DNA from: Meconema thalassinum
Lineage: Eukaryota; Arthropoda; Insecta; Orthoptera; Tettigoniidae
Length of the DNA: 64,000 nucleotides
Direction: 5' to 3'
Assembly: GCA_946902985.2 (NCBI GenBank)
Contig: OX336388.2
Span: forward strand, 1,386,909,723-1,386,973,722
Shown: in pieces, positions 1 to 10,904 of the stretch
How the letters are laid out: each line of letters opens with the position of its first letter
Numbering within the stretch: position 1 is the stretch's first letter
The notes under the pieces: model-generated
The model's input: only the letters and a program-made list of their open reading frames with translations
The model's database searches: none
What the model was told of the DNA's origin: nothing
Program-made: the position numbers and the translations under genes

Positions 1-199
1 TCCATAATGCAGTTTTCACTGAGAACAAATCATTCCAAAAGAAGTTATTAATTCAACTCTGAATAATTGACTTGGGTCGCGCCCCATATGTGAAAAGAAT
101 CCAACATTTATGTACCCGTATGTTCAGATTCCTACTATTGGTTCACTATACCAAGATCACGTAGATTGGTACATTCTCTGGTCACTTCATTCCTGAAAA

Positions 200-432
200 A
201 TAATGTTATTGGTTTTATGCCCTTTTAACTATTGTGGCTTTTAGAGACGCCGTTGTGCCGGAATTTTGCCCTGAAGGGGTTCCTTAACGTCCCAGTAAAT
301 CTACTAACACGCCTCCCTCGCATTTTGGCACCCTCAAATGGTAACTGACTGCGCCAGGAATCGATCGTACAACCTTGGGAACAGCAGGTGAAAACGTTAC
401 CGCTGCCCCATGCAGCCAGTCTCATTTTTGAA
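200..432 (-). mobile_element. tRNA-derived SINE (family S1), minus strand
   Basis: Read on the minus strand, a tRNA-like head (GGCAGCGGTAACG as A-box-like part, CGATCGATTCCTGG as B-box-like part) is followed by a body with landmarks GTCAGTTACCATTTGAGGGTG, GTAGATTTACTGG and AAATTCCGGCAC, then an AT-rich tail. The same head, body and landmark order recurs on the plus strand at 51680-51895, which supports a dispersed SINE rather than a gene. The open frame on this strand is incidental. Confidence 0.75.
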
Positions 433-934
433 AACCACTGTAACTGTAGGCGTTATTCTGTTGTCTGGTTTGAAATATTCTGCCTATGAAGGGTGTACGT
501 TGTGATAACAACAAGCACTTACCGCATACGCCTGTTTTGCCTCCGATAATGTACGCATTTCCTTCCACTGCCGAATTCACTAATACTAACATACGCTTGC
601 TGTCGTGACGACTAATGTTTCAAACAGAGTTCTACTCATCGTCGGTTTTGGAAGTTTGTAATACTTTTACAACAACGTATTTCTTCAAAACACAGTGTTT
701 CCCAAACACGCCACTTGCACAGGCTGTTTGCTATCCTTCAGAGCTGTCCATCCAGATATTCGTTAACGGTATTTCAAATGAGCCCACTATATACATTATG
801 TAAACACTGCTTTAAACTCGATTTGCGCTTTGGTTTTAAAGTAAAAGATAATGTTATCAATAATGCAGAAAAACTTCCATTGTTTGAAAATGACACCCCT
901 GATTGCTTATGATACACAGTGCGTACCACACCGA
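433..934. other. No recognisable feature
   Basis: AT-rich sequence. The short open frames here have no motif I recognise, and I see no repeat shared with the rest of the window. Confidence 0.5.
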
Positions 935-1215
935 CAGCAGTGGCTACGCTGGCTAAAGCGCAGCGTTAGACGCGTAGACGCGTGGGTTCGAACCCCACCG
1001 TCGACCATCCTTGAAATAGTTTTCCGTGGTTTCCCGTTTTCAACACCAGGCAAATGCTGGAACGGTACCTTCTGACAGGCCACGGCCGCTTCCTTCCACA
1101 CCCCTGCCTAGTTTCATTCATCTTCATCCATTCCATCTCTCATCCCGACGCGCAGGTCACCCACGGGCGTCGACTAGAATGACCTGCGCTCGGCCTCTCA
1201 GGAGACCACACGGCA
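935..1215 (+). mobile_element. tRNA-derived SINE (family S2), plus strand
   Basis: Starts with a tRNA-like module: A-box-like GTGGCTACGCTGGCTAAAGCG and B box GGGTTCGAACCCC. The body carries CCGTGGTTTCCCGTTTTC, CAGGCAAATGCTGG and GGCCACGGCCGCTTCC, a SINE body I associate with arthropod genomes. A related piece (GGCATTTGCCTGGAGT..GGAAAACC) lies on the minus strand at 51588-51655 and another at 62010-62060. It is not a tRNA gene: the cloverleaf is imperfect and fused to the SINE body. Confidence 0.75.
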
Positions 1216-1340
1216 AAATAGAAAAACATAGTGTGTACCTCACCTCCACTGTTTTCTCCTAATTATGCCAGTGAGCATACTTTCACAGCAGGTCTATATG
1301 TAATTTAAGTTTTCAATTTGGGCTAGTATTTCTGTCCATT

Positions 1341-2838
1341 TTAGCCTATTTTCATTTTATGAAAAAATAGGCTTATGAGATCACCTTTTGTCCGTGTGTG
1401 TGTGTGTGACTGTGTGATGTGTGTGTGTCCCCCTCTAATAACTTCTAAACGGCTGGAGGGATTTTAATGAAACTCGCTAAGTTCATAGCACCATTTTGGC
1501 CGACACCGACCGTGCCCTTCAAATTGTTTTACGTCCCACCAATCCAACATGGCGGCTGTGCGAATTATTTCACCTGCATTCAATATCTCCGAAACTATTA
1601 CCGATATCACCCTGAAATTTTGTACGGTGATAAAGGGCACTATCAAAAGTTCACCTATGTGACTTTTGAAATCCTGGTAACTACAAAACCAACATGGCGG
1701 CCAAGCGAATTAGCGACTTTTAAATAGACGTGTCCCGCGATTTGACCAACCAAACGCAATGAAACTTGGCACAGTATATGTTTATACACATTTTAATGCA
1801 CCAAAATCTAACTTTGTTCAATTGTTTACATAACCTCAAGATGGCGGCTGTGCGAAATATTTCACCGGCATTCTATATCTCCGAAACTGTTACTGATATC
1901 ACCCTGAAATTGTGTATGGGGATATAGACACTACTAGAAGGTCATCTATGAGACTTTCAAAAACCTGTTAACTACAAAACAAATATGGCGGCCAAGCGAA
2001 ATTGAAAGTTTTAAATAGACTTTTCTCGCGATTTAATCATCCAAACGCAATGAAACTTGGTACAGCAAATGTTTATGAACGCTGTAATACACTGGCATCT
2101 AATTTAATTAAATTGTGTACATAACCTCAAGATGGCGGTTGTACGAATTTTAAAATTAAGATTGTATTTCTTGTGTCGTAATCATGCGATCGAAATGAAA
2201 GTTTGAATAATGAACCTACGCAATAATTTTTCTTTAATGGTACATAACTCTATGGCCTATAACAATTCAACATGAAGACCATCCGAAATATTTAGAATGT
2301 TCACAATATCTATGAATCTATTACAGCAATCAAACTGAAAATTTTTATGTTGATAGGGGCTATGATCATAAGTACACCTGTAGGACTTTCAATAACCTAG
2401 TGATCACAAATCCATCATGGCGGCGACGCGAAGTATAAATATTTAAATTGACGTTTCTGGCAATTTAACCATCGAGTGCAGTGAAACTTGGTACAGTAAA
2501 TGCTTATACAAATGTTAATCCGCTGGCATCTAATTTATGGTATTTCAATAGTTTCCATAACCACAAGGTGGCAGCTGTGCGAAATTTTAATATCTCGTTC
2601 TTACTTCCTAATCATGCGATTGAAGTTTGAATACTACACGTACACAATAATCTTCATGTAACAGTACATAACTCGAAGACCTAAATCCAACAATGGTGAC
2701 CATCCTAAATATTAGACAGTCCTCAATATCTACGAATCTATCACAGCAATCAAACTGAAATTTTGTATGTTGATAGAGGCAACTAACATAAGTAGGATAT
2801 ATGAAAATAGGCTTTAATTCTTCACAGAACTATTTATT
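1341..2838 (+). mobile_element. Family A element, Helentron/HINE-like, copy A1
   Basis: About 1.5 kb without coding capacity. The left end starts TTAGCCTATTTTC followed by a hairpin partner GAAAAAATAGGCTTATGAGATC, then a (TG)n microsatellite. The interior holds 4-5 diverged units of roughly 290 bp, each with ATGGCGGC or similar. The right end carries the inverted copy GAAAATAGGCT, then a small hairpin (GTTC..GAAC-like, here TTCTTCACAGAACTA). One terminal repeat at the very end, its inverted copy set back from the other end and followed by a hairpin, plus microsatellite and internal tandem repeats, is the architecture described for Helentron-associated (DINE-1/HINE) elements. That class assignment is inference; the repeat family is directly visible, with copies at 19085, 32636, 50016 and 23050. 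Confidence 0.6.
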
Positions 2839-2969
2839 TAATACCGTACGTCAAAGAGTGATATAAATGTGAGATTTTACACCATATATGGTCGCGTTTG
2901 GACACGTGTTTGTGTCAACAAGAAAACAGACATGGTCACACTCCGAGACATCTGACTTGCTGTCTGTCT

Positions 2970-3306
2970 GTCTGTTAGGTAGTCAGCCCGAAGGCTGGTT
3001 GGATCCTCAAAAAGTACCGCCGTTACGTTATGTGAGTAGATACCCACAAAAACCCAAAGGCAGCGCTATTTTGAGGCGTTCTAGGCAAGAAGAGGAGTGA
3101 GGTAGTTTGCCATTGCTTTCCTCACTGAGTCAGAACAGTAGTCCTAACCCTATGAGTTGAACCTTTCACAGCATTCACAGGCACTGACTGTGCCCCGAAT
3201 GCCATTACTAAGCGCCACCCATACCTCAGTAGCTTCCATATAATCACAGCCATGAGTGAGACTGAGACATCGGTGAAAAGCCACTTTTTACTCTAGCCTG
3301 TGCCAA
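2970..3306 (+). repeat. 335-bp dispersed repeat R335, plus copy
   Basis: From CTGTTAGGTAGTCAGCC to AGCCACTTTTTACTCTAGCC. The same sequence occurs inverted at 29363-29697 with clear landmarks (GGCTGGTTGGATCCTC, GAGGAGTGAGGTAGTTTGCC, CATCGGTGAAAAGCCAC). No coding motif and no terminal inverted repeat are visible. It is a non-autonomous repeat of unknown class. Confidence 0.7.
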
Positions 3307-4400
3307 CTGACAAATACAAATGTACTGTATTCATCAAGAGATGGCAAACAGGCCTTCTGACTTGCTATGAACTCTTATAATCATAACTGTTTGTTTGCCC
3401 GATTTGTTCGTGTATCCCCTATAACAACAGCAATATAAAGCCATATTAACTATGCATATTTCCTTCGACGCAGACAGGAACGACTTAAAATTTCGCTTAA
3501 AACGTTCTGTGAATGGTGAAGTGCACATGAATAACTTTTTATATTTCTTTAGATTTAGAAACTAATTGATATAATATGTCCGAATATACTGACCAGTCCT
3601 CTTGGATTTCACCCAGCACCTTATAGATGCTAAGGCATTCAGATCTTCCGGAATGCAAGTCGATCTTTTCAAATTCGATAATTAGTTCGCCAGTTCTCCT
3701 TTCATGAGGTACAATCAACATGTGAATGAAAGTGCGTGAAGGAAGAACAAATAACTCACACTCTCCCGTTCTGCCATTCGAGAGTCAGTTCGGAATGTGT
3801 AATGCGGAGGGAAGTAATATCATAGTGTGTGCCACAACCATTGACACTTCGTAAGCCGCGTGCCATCGAAAAGAAGAAAAGCATCCCTTATGGCTTCCTT
3901 TGACCTTAAATACCCCAATCCCAGTACCAATAAGTAAGATTATCAATGGTGAAAAATCCTTAAATAGTAAAGTGGAGGAGGAATGTTGTAAATTATGAAT
4001 GTCATTATTTTACTATTGCATTCATTCAATATAAGTTATAATATGCCTGAGAGGAATAATGCTAATGTTGATAGAAGATGAATGTTTTAAAAAAAATGTT
4101 CTCACGACAATTTCCTCCAGACTGCATCATGCTCCACCTTCGCTACACCTATAGCAAACGTTCTGGGTAGAGAAAGACATATTTTAGCACAGCTCATCAT
4201 TTATGAGCTATTATTTTCTTTGCCATGTCGACAGTTATTATTTCTAGGATCATCCTCCTCCATGGCAATTACAGAATTCGAGGTTGTACCAGTACTATTT
4301 ACATTTCATTTATACTGGTGAAAGCGCTCAGACACAACAAATGAACTATCTTATTCAAAACCTCCTTGTCAAACACTAAGGAATGTGGTTTAATCACTGC
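3307..4400. other. No recognisable feature
   Basis: AT-rich sequence. Short open frames on the minus strand at 3334-3721 have no family signature I can name. I see nothing I can support. Confidence 0.45.
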
Positions 4401-4404
4401 TTAA

Positions 4405-4444
4405 ACGTACATGTTTCGGTGTTCAATGACACCTTCGTCAGCGT
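4405..4444 (-). ncRNA. Hammerhead ribozyme of the old Penelope-like element
   Basis: On the minus strand: helix I strand ACG, then CTGACGA (conserved box with C at the variable position 7), stem II GGTGT/ACACC closed by CATTGA, GAAA, a 2-bp helix III (AC/GT, loop AT), cleavage triplet GTA, then CGT closing helix I. All conserved core positions are present. The very short helix III is the minimal type described in Penelope-like terminal repeats. It lies in the sense orientation at the 3' end of the element, as expected. Confidence 0.72.
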
Positions 4445-5501
4445 ATATTGAATTAAAATAATCTTAAAACTAAGTTAACAAAGATAAAAGAGAAAATGGA
4501 TATCCTTACAATACACTATTAGAAATTTAAATAAAAAAGATCACAAACAGAATTTAAAACATGTGATTGGTTCTATTACAGTGAACCGGACGTCGCTGCC
4601 TTATGGTGTATCTTCCAGTTATATCACGATCGGACGTAATATGACTACAAATCAACCTTAATGATACGGCACTCTGTATCACATCGATGTGGTCTAGCCT
4701 TAAAATTTTCATAAGAAACATACTTGTCAGTGTTATGATATTGCTACGATGTTAATATATTGGTGAAAGATGTAAAACTTTTATGGTAGAAAATTACTTA
4801 ACCTTGAAAACCAGAACACTCTTACTAGTTGCATCGTTCCGTTGAAGTTAGCTGTCCAATTTGGTAATGCAGTACATATTCTGACCTAGTATTTTATATA
4901 TATATATGCAAGACATATGAAACAATTTGGATACTGCCAAGCCAAAATATAATGTTTACGTTGAGAAATAAAATAACCAACATTCATTAAACAGCGGGCA
5001 ACAAATTGGAATATACAAATGTAAATTGTGGCAATAACAAGTACTCAAAGTGAATATAAGAAGCGATTGGAAGAACGATCTAAGATGCCGAGAGGAAGCA
5101 AAAGTTATAAAGATAACCGTATTTTTTAGTTGTCATGGTAATCGTTGTAGCGCTGTTACAAGTCGTAAATCGCCACTTGCATAAGAAAACGACACGCTTT
5201 GTAACAACGTGCGTTATAACATATATCATGTTAGGTTACAAACGCGGGTTCATTGAGATGGATTGATAATAAGGATTTGATTTGAGGTATTGGGGTTAAA
5301 AATATAAATAACATGTGTAATAATTGTAAAATTAAGCATCAAGGAAACGGAAAATCAAAAATGATAAAAGGTGTTATTGTATTAGCCTAATCGGTGAAAC
5401 GTTTCACGGGAATATCATAGTAGTTTAATATTATGTTTAAATAGAGGTAGGTAAATTGAAAAGAAGAAGACTAAGGCAGAATAAGGTATTTAAATGGTAC
5501 A

Positions 5502-6566
5502 TTATGGGGGATGGTGTCTTGTCGGTCTGTGATGAGGAAAATTAAATAGCATTGATAAAAGGCGGTTATTGTCATTAATAGTTTCATTCAGATTACGATA
5601 AGCATCTAGCTTCTGGTTGATGTATATTACTATTCTTTCAAGCATATCTAATATTCTACCTTTATTTTTTAAATGAAGTATCGTTAAATCTGTGTCTATT
5701 GAAGTGAAGGAATGGAGTGATTCGTTGACATGTTCACCCATACCCGAATGTTTTCTATATTTAATTGCGTTTACATGTTCACGATATCGTTGTTGAAATG
5801 TACGTCCAGTTTAGCCTATGTACTTAGATTGACAATCATTGCATGTTAGTTTATAAACTCCTGATTTATTAAATCTATTCTCTTTATTCAAAGTATTAAA
5901 ATTATATAATAAGTTGGCTGTAGTGTTACTTGTTTTGAAGGCTATTCTGCAATTTCCCTTTTAAATAAATGTGTTATTCCATATATCTTATTTGATATAT
6001 AAGTAAAAAATATTATATCTCTATCTTTTGATTCTCGTTGAAGTGTCGAGAATGGTTTATTCTTAATTCTACTTAAAATGTTATTTACAAAACTCCTATT
6101 GTATCCATTGAGATCAGCGAAAGCATAAATTATGTTAATTTCATGAACATAATCTGGAGATTTCATGGGCATATTTAATGCTCTATGAAGAAGGCTATAA
6201 AATGTTGATGCTTTATGGGATCCTGGATGTAAAGAATCAATACGAATTACATTGGATGTAGTCGTGGGTTTTCTATAAACCTAGTATGTGAAAAAATCTG
6301 TTTCTTGTTATTGTAATATCAAGATAGTTTAGTGTAGCATTTATTTCTTAATCAATAGTGAACTGAATTTTGCGATCTAAACTGTTTACTTTTGTTAACA
6401 AGTTATCAATGTTGTCTACATCATTGTCTATGACAATGAATATATCATCCACATATCTTCCCCAAAATTCTAAACCAGGTGTTCTGTTAACTGTATGTTT
6501 ATATTCTAAATGGTCGATATAAATGTTGTCTATTATTCCGGATGATGGAACACCCGTGGGCTCCCC
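5502..6566 (-). pseudogene. Penelope-like RT / GIY-YIG remnant
   Basis: Conceptual reading of the minus strand gives PTGVPSSGIIDNIYIDHLE (RT motif B region) and then WGRYVDDIFIVIDND (motif C, YVDD) at about 6430-6480. Further down, SGVYKLTCNDCQSKYIG at about 5816-5867 is the GIY-YIG signature with its internal C-x2-C pair, followed by TGRTFQQRYREHVNAIKYRKHS and GEHVNESLHSF. The Gln after YIG is a TAA stop, a single C-to-T nonsense change. Frames shift between the RT and nuclease parts. It is not functional. The two short open frames at 5502-5741 and 5942-6172 are pieces of this one gene. Confidence 0.85.
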
Positions 6567-6570
6567 ACAA

Positions 6571-6840
6571 GTTCAATTCCAAGTAGTTCCAACTTTGGCT
6601 TCCAGATGCTACTGTCATTAACACCTAGCGGCGAACGTTGGAACATGGTAGAGCGTTTCTAACCAGCCAAATATAACCTACAAATTTTAGGTTGATTTAC
6701 ATGCCATTAATCTATGATATGGACCCGCCGGCTTTACTTCCTCTCCGAAGCATGGCGTACGGTACTGAAGGATTTGAACGCTCTTAAAATCCGACGACTT
6801 CGTCCGGGTTTGAACCCGTGCTCTTGGGTATAGCTATGGA
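6571..6840 (-). mobile_element. SINE-G, 5' half, minus strand
   Basis: Contains the SINE-G body (CCGCCGGCTTTACTTCC, GGATTTGAACGCTCTTAAAATCC) and the inverted tRNA-like B box (CCGGGTTTGAACCCG). It lacks the 3' part with the CCAACCAACC tail, which should lie to its left where the old Penelope element begins. Confidence 0.8.
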
Positions 6841-7020
6841 AGTAGATGTTAAATATAGCGAGAGCTGTTGCTATTTGTGGAATCCCCACTCATAGAGAAT
6901 GAACCCCACATGCAGCTATCTAATCATATGGAGTGTGACTGAGCTATGGAGGTAGATGTTAAAGAGCTGTTGCTAATTGAGGAATCCCCACTCAAAGAGA
7001 ATCAACTCCACACTCATCTC
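6833..7020. repeat. 110-bp tandem duplication
   Basis: GCTATGGAAGTAGATGTTAAA starts at 6833 and recurs with one change at 6943. Both are followed by AGAGCTGTTGCTA and GGAATCCCCACTCA, giving a period of 110 bp with about two units. Confidence 0.75.
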
Positions 7021-7408
7021 CTTGTCACTTAGCACCTCGTTGGCTGTAAATATCTTGTGGAGTAGTTGTTGCAGATTAAGTGGCTGAATAATTACGAAAA
7101 GCCACTAAAATGAAATACAGTATAAGCAAATGTAATTTGCGATCTCCGAGTAGAGCGGAGTGCGCTGTCTCGGACCTGCAAGACGCCGAGGGCCAATAGG
7201 ACGCCGCCATACCCCTCCCAAACTAGAACATGCTGGATCAATGAGCAAACGAGGAAATTCCGTGACGAATACCGCTCTCTGTGGAGACCCGCGGTAGCTC
7301 GCTTCTTAATAGGATTTCCCACTAATTCAACAATAAACTGAGTTTACTAGGCTGAACACCTGACCCCCACAAGGTGCGTCTCTTGGTTTTAGCGGCTTGG
7401 GAAATATT
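7021..7408. other. No recognisable feature
   Basis: Slightly GC-richer sequence with a 76-codon open frame on the minus strand (7092-7322) that I do not recognise. No repeat partner was seen in this window. Confidence 0.4.
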
Positions 7409-7610
7409 GGTCAACAGCCCCGTGTACTTGAATGTGCGTGATAACCTGCATTTCTATGGTGACTGTAGTAATGTGTATAACTGTAATGATTAGGGTCAAG
7501 AATGGGGTAGGAGTCTCGGGACTTGAAGGAGAAAGCCACACTCAGGATAGCCGCTGTCAGTGCTGGGATTCGAACCTCCAATCTCAAAACTTGCTGCAGC
7601 CCCTCCTCAA
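7409..7610 (-). mobile_element. tRNA-related SINE remnant, minus strand
   Basis: Holds a SINE-G-like 3' piece (GGTCAACAGCCCCGTGTACTT, GTGCGTGATAACC) and then an inverted B-box-like GGGATTCGAACCTCC. It is diverged and probably a different SINE subfamily sharing the 3' segment. Confidence 0.5.
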
Positions 7611-7694
7611 GGTCATGGTACACAATTTAACTCACACGGCTATGCCGTGAGTGTCGTCTATCGTGAGACTTCCGGGATCTAGAATACAAGAGGG

Positions 7695-7780
7695 ATATTT
7701 GTAGCTCAGTTGTAGAGGCGCTCTGCATCTAACTAGAAGGGAGAGGGTTCAATTCTCACTTAGGCAGACAATTTTAGAAA
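7695..7780 (+). mobile_element. tRNA-like SINE head
   Basis: TTGTAGCTCAGTTGTAGAGGCG resembles a tRNA A box with D-loop, and GAGGGTTCAATTCTC resembles a B box 30-odd bases on. The acceptor arms do not pair well, and it continues into AT-rich sequence, so I read it as a SINE head or tRNA pseudogene rather than a tRNA gene. Confidence 0.5.
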
Positions 7781-7984
7781 TAAAATTAATTCTTCCAGAA
7801 ACTTAAATGGTCCTGGGGATTTACCAGTCTACAACAGTACCAGTGTAATTCCTCGGAGTTAAGTAACCGGGCATAGAGCTGACAACTTCATCCCATCTAG
7901 AGCCAAATGTCACAAAAAAAAAGTGAAAGCCTCTACTGTATAGTCCACTACTCCATGGTCTCTCTGGCCTGCGGCTGATTTGCT

Positions 7985-8475
7985 TTAGTGACCGGTTGGT
8001 TCCTCGGTTTAGGGGCTGCGACAACGCGGTCATGTAGCCCCGTGTACTTTGGGTATGTGTAGAATCTGTCTGATAACCGGTGTTAATTTTGATGGCTGTA
8101 TTGGTGTGTGTTATCTATTTTTAATTCAAGAAAAGACTGCAGACATTCAATTTTCAAGTAGTTCCTACTTTTGCTACGAAACGGCACCGTCAACGACAAC
8201 TAGTTCTGAACTCCGTTACTAGATGCCACCGCAGTCGGCTCCTGTGACAAACGTTGGAACCTAAGAGCGTTGGTCAAATATAACCTATAATTTAGCTTCC
8301 CACAAGTGTAATTAGTGGAAGGTTCTTTTACATGTCATAAATCTATGACATGGGACCGCCAGCTTTACTTCTCCTCCGAAGGAAGGCATACTGAGGGATT
8401 TTGAACGCTCTTAAAAATCTGACGACTTCGGCTGAGTTTGAACCCGCGACCTTGGGCATGGATGCTCAGCATTTT
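7985..8475 (-). mobile_element. SINE-G, nearly complete, minus strand
   Basis: Left end GGTTGGTTCCTCGGTTTAGG (inverted 3' tail with CCAACC), then GCTGCGACAACGCGGTCATG, AACCGGTGTTAATT, the CTTTACTTCTCCTCCGAAGG body and the inverted B box GTTTGAACCCGCG. The 5' head is cut short at about 8475. Confidence 0.85.
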
Positions 8476-8518
8476 AGTGACCAATTCCCGACAAAAGTAA
8501 CGCCTATTGAAATGTAAA

Positions 8519-8576
8519 ATGCTTTTTAGTCGGTCAACACGTTTGTGCACCAATTGTAATAGGTGTTATGCCCTAA
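8519..8576 (-). mobile_element. Detached terminus of a Penelope-like element
   Basis: TTTAGTCGGTCAACACG followed by GGTGTTATGCCCTAA matches, with changes, the outermost 60 bp of the palindromic Penelope pair (41520-41577: TTCAGTCGGTCAACACG..GGGTTATGCCCTAA). It carries no coding sequence. It is therefore either a terminal remnant or a heavily truncated insertion. Confidence 0.6.
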
Positions 8577-8680
8577 ACCGGCCACGGTGGCTGAGAGTGC
8601 TAACGTGCTAGCTCGTGCCTCGCTGGCATTGCGAGAACGTGGGTTCGAATCCCACCTCAGCCGTCCTGAAAATGGTTTAA
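8577..8680 (+). mobile_element. tRNA-derived SINE head
   Basis: Contains A-box-like GTGGCTGAGAGTGCTAACG and a perfect B box GGGTTCGAATCCC within a tRNA-like fold, followed by GTCCTGAAAATGG, the usual start of a SINE body. The body is cut short. A tRNA gene would not have this spacing between boxes. Confidence 0.65.
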
Positions 8681-8742
8681 TGGTTTATTGGACGATTCAC
8701 TCGATTATTGACTGAATGATTGAATTATTTCACTTTTTAATA

Positions 8743-8967
8743 TTAATATCGTATGACCTCGGGGTGCCGGGTGCAAGCTTTGTTATTTGACGCCAAGAGT
8801 GCAGCTTGCATGTCAAATTTTGTTGTTCCATGGAACGCAATGAAAGTCAAGGAGGTCAGATATCTAAGCTTCTTGACACTATAGCGCTTTTTAGTAGAGA
8901 AAGGAGGAACGTTTGTGTTGGCGAAAAATCCCGAGATTAATTTTGCCATTACGAACACAACCTACTG
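8743..8967 (-). mobile_element. SINE-D, 3' part, minus strand
   Basis: Matches 53240-53455 closely (ATCGTATG.CCTCGGG, GTGCCGGGTGCAAGCTTTG-like segment, GTCAAGGAGGT.AGATATCTAAGC, TCCCGAGATTAATTTTGC). The 5' half of the same SINE resumes at 9258 after an insertion or replacement of about 290 bp. Confidence 0.75.
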
Positions 8968-9257
8968 CAGGCTTTTTCAAATCCACGTGCTTGAGTATAC
9001 GTACACGCGAATACTCAGCAGTGATGATCGGAGCACGGTTGGAGTGGGGCTGGGGGTGATAGCCAATACGTCACTGGGTGAAGGTCATAACACAAGTCCA
9101 TGCTCTTCTAGCCAGTCTTAATATATCCACCGCTCAGTGACGGCAGCCCCCACAGCAGAGCTGTAATGCATGTTGCAGGTTTACTCACGCTAGGCGGCGA
9201 GTACTCGGTTGCTCACGGGCGAGCAACTCGGCGGGAACAGCCCGGCCTACGCAAACA
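8968..9257. mobile_element. Insertion of unknown class inside SINE-D
   Basis: This 290-bp GC-richer segment is absent from the SINE-D copy at 53235-53612 and separates its two halves here. It has no obvious terminal inverted repeat or poly-A tail. It may be an insertion or a replaced segment. Confidence 0.4.
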
Positions 9258-9375
9258 ACGTATGACATGCATGCCGTGATTTGTGTCGCCTTTCAAAAAA
9301 CACTTACCACGGCCAGGAGCGAACCTGTAAGCTTGGAGTTAGAAGTCCAACACCATTGAACTTTCGAATAGATAG
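9258..9375 (-). mobile_element. SINE-D, 5' part, minus strand
   Basis: CGTATGACATGC..TCGCCTTTCAAAAA.CACTTACCACGGCCAGGAGCGAACCTG matches 53495-53560. The inverted B box (GGAGCGAACCTG) marks its tRNA-like head. Confidence 0.7.
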
Positions 9376-9500
9376 AAATTTCGAATAATTCGAATGCTCA
9401 AATGTTCAAATACTTCTAATATTCAAATGTCCGAACAATTCAAATAGTCGAGCTATTCGTGTGTTCAAATCAAATATGCGTAGTCGAAATTATTCCAGTG
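9358..9500. repeat. Cryptic simple repeat of TTCGAAT-like units
   Basis: Degenerate iterations of TTCGAATA, ATTCGAAT, TTCAAATA and ATTCAAAT over about 140 bp. No exact period is kept. Confidence 0.5.
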
Positions 9501-9867
9501 ATTGGAATATGTACAGCCCTAGTGACCATCCCACATGGCACAGCTCGTCCGCTCCAAGTCAGCCAGGAAGCAGTTGAGTTCCTAACTCACCGATATGATA
9601 TTGCCCCAACAATAAGACAGTCCAAAACGCGTATCTGATGATATTAACCCGAATATCTCTTCTACGTGGTTTGTAGATGGCACTCAAACTTAGCCGATGA
9701 AGTGGTGGCTGTATAGATCTCGTCATCGGCTTTATAAGTGAGAGTGGGTTAGGGCCAGGAATCTAAATTATCAAGTGAATATTTACTGAAAGACATTGTT
9801 CGTTTTTGAAAATTAAATTTTTGTTTTCGGTATATTTTTGTTTATTATTATAATTGTTGCTTTTTTC
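9501..9867. other. No recognisable feature
   Basis: Unique-looking AT-rich sequence. No coding motif or repeat partner was seen. Confidence 0.4.
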
Positions 9868-9914
<47 letters not shown>

Positions 9915-9915
9915 T
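9868..9915. repeat. (TTA)n microsatellite
   Basis: About 16 uninterrupted TTA trinucleotides. Confidence 0.95.
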
Positions 9916-9984
9916 TAAGGTCTTTTTTAATATTTAAGGTTCCACCTCAAAAATTTAATTAAATAATCCAAATTTGTACAATTT

Positions 9985-10045
9985 AATCTGAGTTAAGGAG
10001 GCAGATTACCTCGTAGTTCTGCCCCTTAAATCAATACTAACTAAC
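9985..10045 (+). mobile_element. LINE/SINE 3'-end fragment with terminal hairpin
   Basis: GGCAGATTACCTCG..TCTGCCCCTTAAAT followed by AACTAACTAAC is the same terminal hairpin and tail seen at 16114-16166, 52105-52160 (inverted), 54130-54170 and, as a variant, 59668-59725. Confidence 0.6.
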
Positions 10046-10904
10046 TCTCTTCTACATGGATTCCAATTAAGTGAAGTTAGCTCTCCAGGAGAGGTGACTT
10101 CTTAACAGTTTTGTGAGTTTCGAAAAACTTGTAGACTGAGAGAAATCGTACAGTAATTATATATGCTTCAATTTATACTTAATTTGCTATTTGCATTTAA
10201 ATTTATCCCAGAGGCACCTGAAAATGAAAGTTAACTCAATCGATCCGAACCCCCTTCCAAGGCCGTCCAAGTAGTGCGTGCTGCTTATCTATCAAGTGAA
10301 TCAGCCAGTGTATCACTTTACGTACGTCCGAGTTCCGTCCTGCGCGACTTGTAATAACTGAGTGTTGGCCGTATCTCTGGCATCTGCGTGGTGCCGTTCA
10401 GCCTCGTGACCTATGTGAGCAAACAAACAGCACTTGCAAGTAAGCGGTATTATATAACCGAGATTTGAACTCGTAGGCAACTAGAAGCTCTTATTTCTCA
10501 AGACAGAACTATCTTAGGCAGTCATATAGAGTCTTATTCCAGAAAGGAGTTTACGCTCTTCCTGTTGAATGCAAACATCATAACAATTCTGTGCTGGATA
10601 ACTCACTCACTTTTACAATTTTCTATTTATTTAAGCTTAGAGCTAATAACTGCAAATGGAACAGGACTGATTTTGACAGTCCTCAATGAGCAACCAGAGA
10701 ACAGTTAATACAGTTTCAAACAATGTTAGTTTCTTCACTCTCATGTCCACTTTAGATCCTATAATGCTAATGCTGCTAACGGCAAGGCATCTTCCACTAC
10801 CAACTCTTCCTCGCCCGACTTCCCTATTCTCACTGCACTGTTTCACGCAGTGCGATCTCCCAAGCGCTCTGTGTGTAACTCACCCGCTATTTGAAATAAA
10901 AAGC
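10046..10904. other. No recognisable feature
   Basis: AT-rich. The overlapping open frames at 10643-10952 lie on opposite strands and match no family I recognise. Confidence 0.4.

Larger units (their letters stand above)
4401..6566 (-). mobile_element. Degenerate Penelope-like element, 5'-truncated, minus strand
   Basis: The order on the minus strand is the RT catalytic segment (about 6566-6330), then GIY-YIG nuclease (about 5875-5500), then a long AT-rich 3' region ending near 4401 with a hammerhead ribozyme. This is the gene order of EN+ Penelope-like elements. The 5' half of RT is missing: the copy begins inside motif B next to a SINE-G fragment at about 6570. The coding part is broken by stops and frameshifts, so this is an old copy of a different subfamily from the palindrome at 41.5-47.2 kb. 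Confidence 0.85.

Noticed and set aside
8577..8680. A tRNA gene at this position (also near 940 and 7700)
   Set aside because: A and B boxes are present, but arms pair poorly, spacing is wrong for the long form, and each is fused to SINE body sequence found elsewhere.
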